This document shows positions 5,629 through 7,138 of a stretch of 7,138 bases of DNA, in pieces. This DNA comes from an uncultured bacterium. Its GTDB lineage: Bacteria > Planctomycetota > Phycisphaerae > Phycisphaerales > SM1A02. The stretch's first letter is position 1. Every line of letters starts with the position of its first letter. The position numbers and the translations under genes were made by a program. Under the pieces are notes generated by a model. The model searched no databases and was not told where the DNA came from. It was given only the letters and a program-made list of their open reading frames with translations. The stretch is taken from assembly GCA_903914045.1 (NCBI GenBank), contig CAIWNO010000457.1, positions 1 to 7,138 on the forward strand, written 5' to 3'.

Positions 5629-6621
5629 ATGGCGAGAGTATTTGCTACATCTGATTTACAAACATACATGCGCCAAATTGGCGCAACGCCGTTGTTGACT
5701 CCGGAATCGGAGAAGATTCTGGGCTGGAAAATTGTCAACAACTGCGATGACTGCGACCCGCAGCAAAGTAAACTTCGAAACGAGTCCATAGAATTAATGA
5801 TCAAGTCCAATCTGAGATTGGTCATTGCCATTTCAAAACATTATTCGCACCGCGGGCTTGCGCTTTCCGACTTGGTTGAAGAGGGCAACGTGGGATTGAT
5901 CCGCGCCGCCCAAGGATTTGATCCAGCGCAAGGCGCGCGCTTCAGCACCTACGCAAGTTGGTGGATCAAGCAAGCCATCAAGCGAACCCTGATTAACTCG
6001 CAGCAAGCCATTCACATTCCCGCCTACATGGTGGAGTTGATCGCGCGTTGGAAAATAGAAACGCGCAAATTTGAAGCGGACAATTCGCGGCCGCCAACAA
6101 TCTTGGAACTTTCCAAAGTCATGGGCATTCCCGTGCGTAAGTTGAACATTGTGAAGAAGGCCATCACGGCCTACAACTCGCCCAATCAGGCGCCAAAATC
6201 AATGAGCGGCGAAGAGCCTAATTTCAACGAACTTTTCACCGATACTCGCACTTCCGGCCCCGAGGAAAAGATTAGTTCGCGCGAGGATTTCTCCGTCATT
6301 TTGAAATTGCTTGACTCCATTGACCACCGCGACGCGCATGTGTTGCGCCTGCGATTTGGCTTGGAAGGCCAGGAACCACTGACACTGAAAGAAGTTGGCG
6401 ACCAAGTGGGCTTGACCCGCGAACGCGTTCGTCAAATTGAAGTGGACGCCCTGAAAAAACTATACACGCGCATGATGGATGACAAGCCACTGAGGTTCTC
6501 TGCTGGTGAAATTGGGTTGCCAACCACAAACGTGGAGCCCAATCAACATTCCCAAGCAAAGATTTCATTGCAGCGCACCACCAAAGTGACCGGCGTTAAA
6601 ATTCCAAAAACAGATCGCTGA
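5629..6621 (+). CDS. Group 2-type RNA polymerase sigma-70 factor (RpoD/SigA-like)
   Basis: This 330-residue sigma factor directs RNA polymerase to promoters. It has region 1.2 (about 8-37: LQTYMRQIGATPLLTPESEK), region 2 (about 60-130: NLRLVIAISKHYSHRGLALS, DLVEEGNVGLIRAAQGFD, RFSTYASWWIKQAIKRTL), region 3 (about 135-185) and region 4 (about 225-283). The region 4.2 helix-turn-helix is TLKEVGDQVGLTRERVRQIE (252-271). No region 1.1 is present, so it is not a full-length primary sigma. Gln115 matches the -10-reading Gln of E. coli RpoD; Lys118 stands where RpoD has Thr440, as in planctomycete homologues. A basic 47-residue tail after region 4 (284-330) has no family motif. I chose ATG 5629, giving the usual start a short distance before DLQTYMRQIG and preceded by AAAAGAAG. 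A GTG at 5599 would add ten residues. Its genes of control are unknown; it may be a stress or alternative housekeeping factor. Confidence 0.93.
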   Translation: MARVFATSDLQTYMRQIGATPLLTPESEKILGWKIVNNCDDCDPQQSKLRNESIELMIKSNLRLVIAISKHYSHRGLALSDLVEEGNVGLIRAAQGFDPAQGARFSTYASWWIKQAIKRTLINSQQAIHIPAYMVELIARWKIETRKFEADNSRPPTILELSKVMGIPVRKLNIVKKAITAYNSPNQAPKSMSGEEPNFNELFTDTRTSGPEEKISSREDFSVILKLLDSIDHRDAHVLRLRFGLEGQEPLTLKEVGDQVGLTRERVRQIEVDALKKLYTRMMDDKPLRFSAGEIGLPTTNVEPNQHSQAKISLQRTTKVTGVKIPKTDR

Positions 6622-6730
6622 GTTGGACCACGGTCTTTGCGTCTGCGCGCCAAGTCAACACATTCATCAACTGAGATGGCGTCAGGCGGCAGGACATGTG
6701 TCCGCGCATTTGCGTCAGCGGGACAAAAAT
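6622..6730. other. Convergent intergenic region with dispersed short repeats
   Basis: This 109-bp gap lies between the ends of the sigma and gcvT genes. TTTGCGTCTGCG (6636-6647) and TTTGCGTCAGCG (6709-6720) match in 11 of 12 positions, and a related GGCGTCAGGCGG lies between them at 6679-6690. GGACATGTGTCC at 6692-6703 is a perfect palindrome. No T-run terminator for the plus strand is visible. Confidence 0.4.
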
Positions 6731-6745
6731 TTAAGTCGCCGACTT
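6725..6745 (-). terminator. Weak candidate terminator overlapping the gcvT stop
   Basis: On the minus strand AAGTC-GGC-GACTT (6733-6745) makes a 5-bp stem with a 3-base loop and includes the first bases of the TAA stop region. It is followed by AAA and then five T (6725-6729). The shape is right but the stem is short, so the call is tentative. Confidence 0.3.
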
Positions 6746-7138
6746 GCCAGGCTTGGTCGGATTATAAAAAGGCAATTGATACACCGCGGCCTCGGCGCGT
6801 TCGCGTCCAAGATCAACCATCAACGCGGGCATGGACTCTGCAATATCCATGTCCACAATCGCCATACCAATGGGCATGTCAAGCGTTGGGCTAAGGCAAC
6901 CGCTGGTGACTCGGCCAACAACGCGATCGCCGCCTGCTCCGCTGGCAATGACATTCATTCCTTGACGCGCGCTGCGGCGCCCCTGCAATTTCAATCCAAC
7001 CAACTTCTGTTTCAAGCCCGCCTTGGCAATTTTCTCCAGCGCGTCTTGACCAATGAATCTGCCCTCGCGCTCGTCGCCGGCGCCCTTGTCCATCTTCACC
7101 GCGAAGTTCAATCCCGCGGTCAACGGATCAACACTCTC
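6731..7138 (-). CDS. gcvT: Aminomethyltransferase GcvT (glycine cleavage T protein), C-terminal part
   Basis: GcvT is the T protein of the glycine cleavage system. It moves the aminomethyl group from lipoyl-GcvH to tetrahydrofolate, releasing ammonia and giving methylene-tetrahydrofolate in the cytoplasm. The frame is open to the window edge, so 135 residues are visible of about 360 to 370. Family landmarks are DPLTAGLNFAVKMDKG near the start, FIGQDAL, KLVGLKLQGRRSARQGMNV, GRVTSGCLSPTLDMPIGMAI and the end YQLPFYNPTKPGKSAT. These correspond to the C-terminal barrel-like domain. Nothing in it looks degraded. The rest of the gene and perhaps gcvH/gcvP should lie beyond the right edge, upstream in its reading direction. 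A dimethylglycine or sarcosine dehydrogenase-type relative is less likely given the close match to GcvT. Confidence 0.93.
   Translation of the reverse strand, partial: ESVDPLTAGLNFAVKMDKGAGDEREGRFIGQDALEKIAKAGLKQKLVGLKLQGRRSARQGMNVIASGAGGDRVVGRVTSGCLSPTLDMPIGMAIVDMDIAESMPALMVDLGRERAEAAVYQLPFYNPTKPGKSAT

Noticed and set aside
1..7138. Mobile element, prophage or defence island
   Set aside because: No transposase, integrase, terminal repeat pair, tRNA site or known defence domain was found; flanking genes are housekeeping and the composition looks even apart from the short AT-rich spacer.

Overview
This window looks like ordinary chromosomal DNA from a member of the Planctomycetota, possibly a Phycisphaerae-like or uncultured lineage. 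Four things point that way: a primary-type sigma factor whose region 2.4 reads WWIKQAIKR followed by HIPAYMVE, a secreted cysteine-repeat protein of the YHS/TRASH-like style common in that phylum, a stand-alone small protein resembling the LigD 3'-phosphoesterase domain, and a UVR-motif protein containing the block LGIIQMEADGRPDG. The placement is from recalled family resemblance, not from a search.

Layout, left to right. The 3' end of dnaK (+) closes with a clear intrinsic terminator. A secreted three-repeat cysteine protein (+) follows. A convergent junction of about 180 bp then carries a hairpin and a 16-bp tandem array. Two minus-strand genes, a TPR lipoprotein and an ArsR-type HTH/SAM-methyltransferase fusion, are 12 bp apart and read as one unit. 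Only 45 bp away, in the opposite direction, starts the LigD-phosphoesterase-like gene (+). Its last codons form the first copy of a 14-bp tandem array that fills much of the next convergent junction. A second minus-strand pair, a UVR-motif protein and a DUF456 membrane protein, overlaps by four bases (ATGA). Across an AT-rich divergent spacer, a group 2 sigma-70 factor (+) is read away from that pair. The window ends in the 3' part of gcvT (-), the glycine-cleavage aminomethyltransferase.

The genes do not form one pathway. They are housekeeping functions (chaperone, sigma factor, one-carbon metabolism) mixed with lineage-type proteins of unknown role. I see no transposase, integrase, phage gene, CRISPR array, toxin-antitoxin pair or defence cluster. 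The points most worth a second look are the two short tandem arrays, both at convergent gene ends and one apparently expanded from a stop-codon region; the decaying metal-ligand repeats of the secreted protein; and the stand-alone phosphoesterase-like gene.
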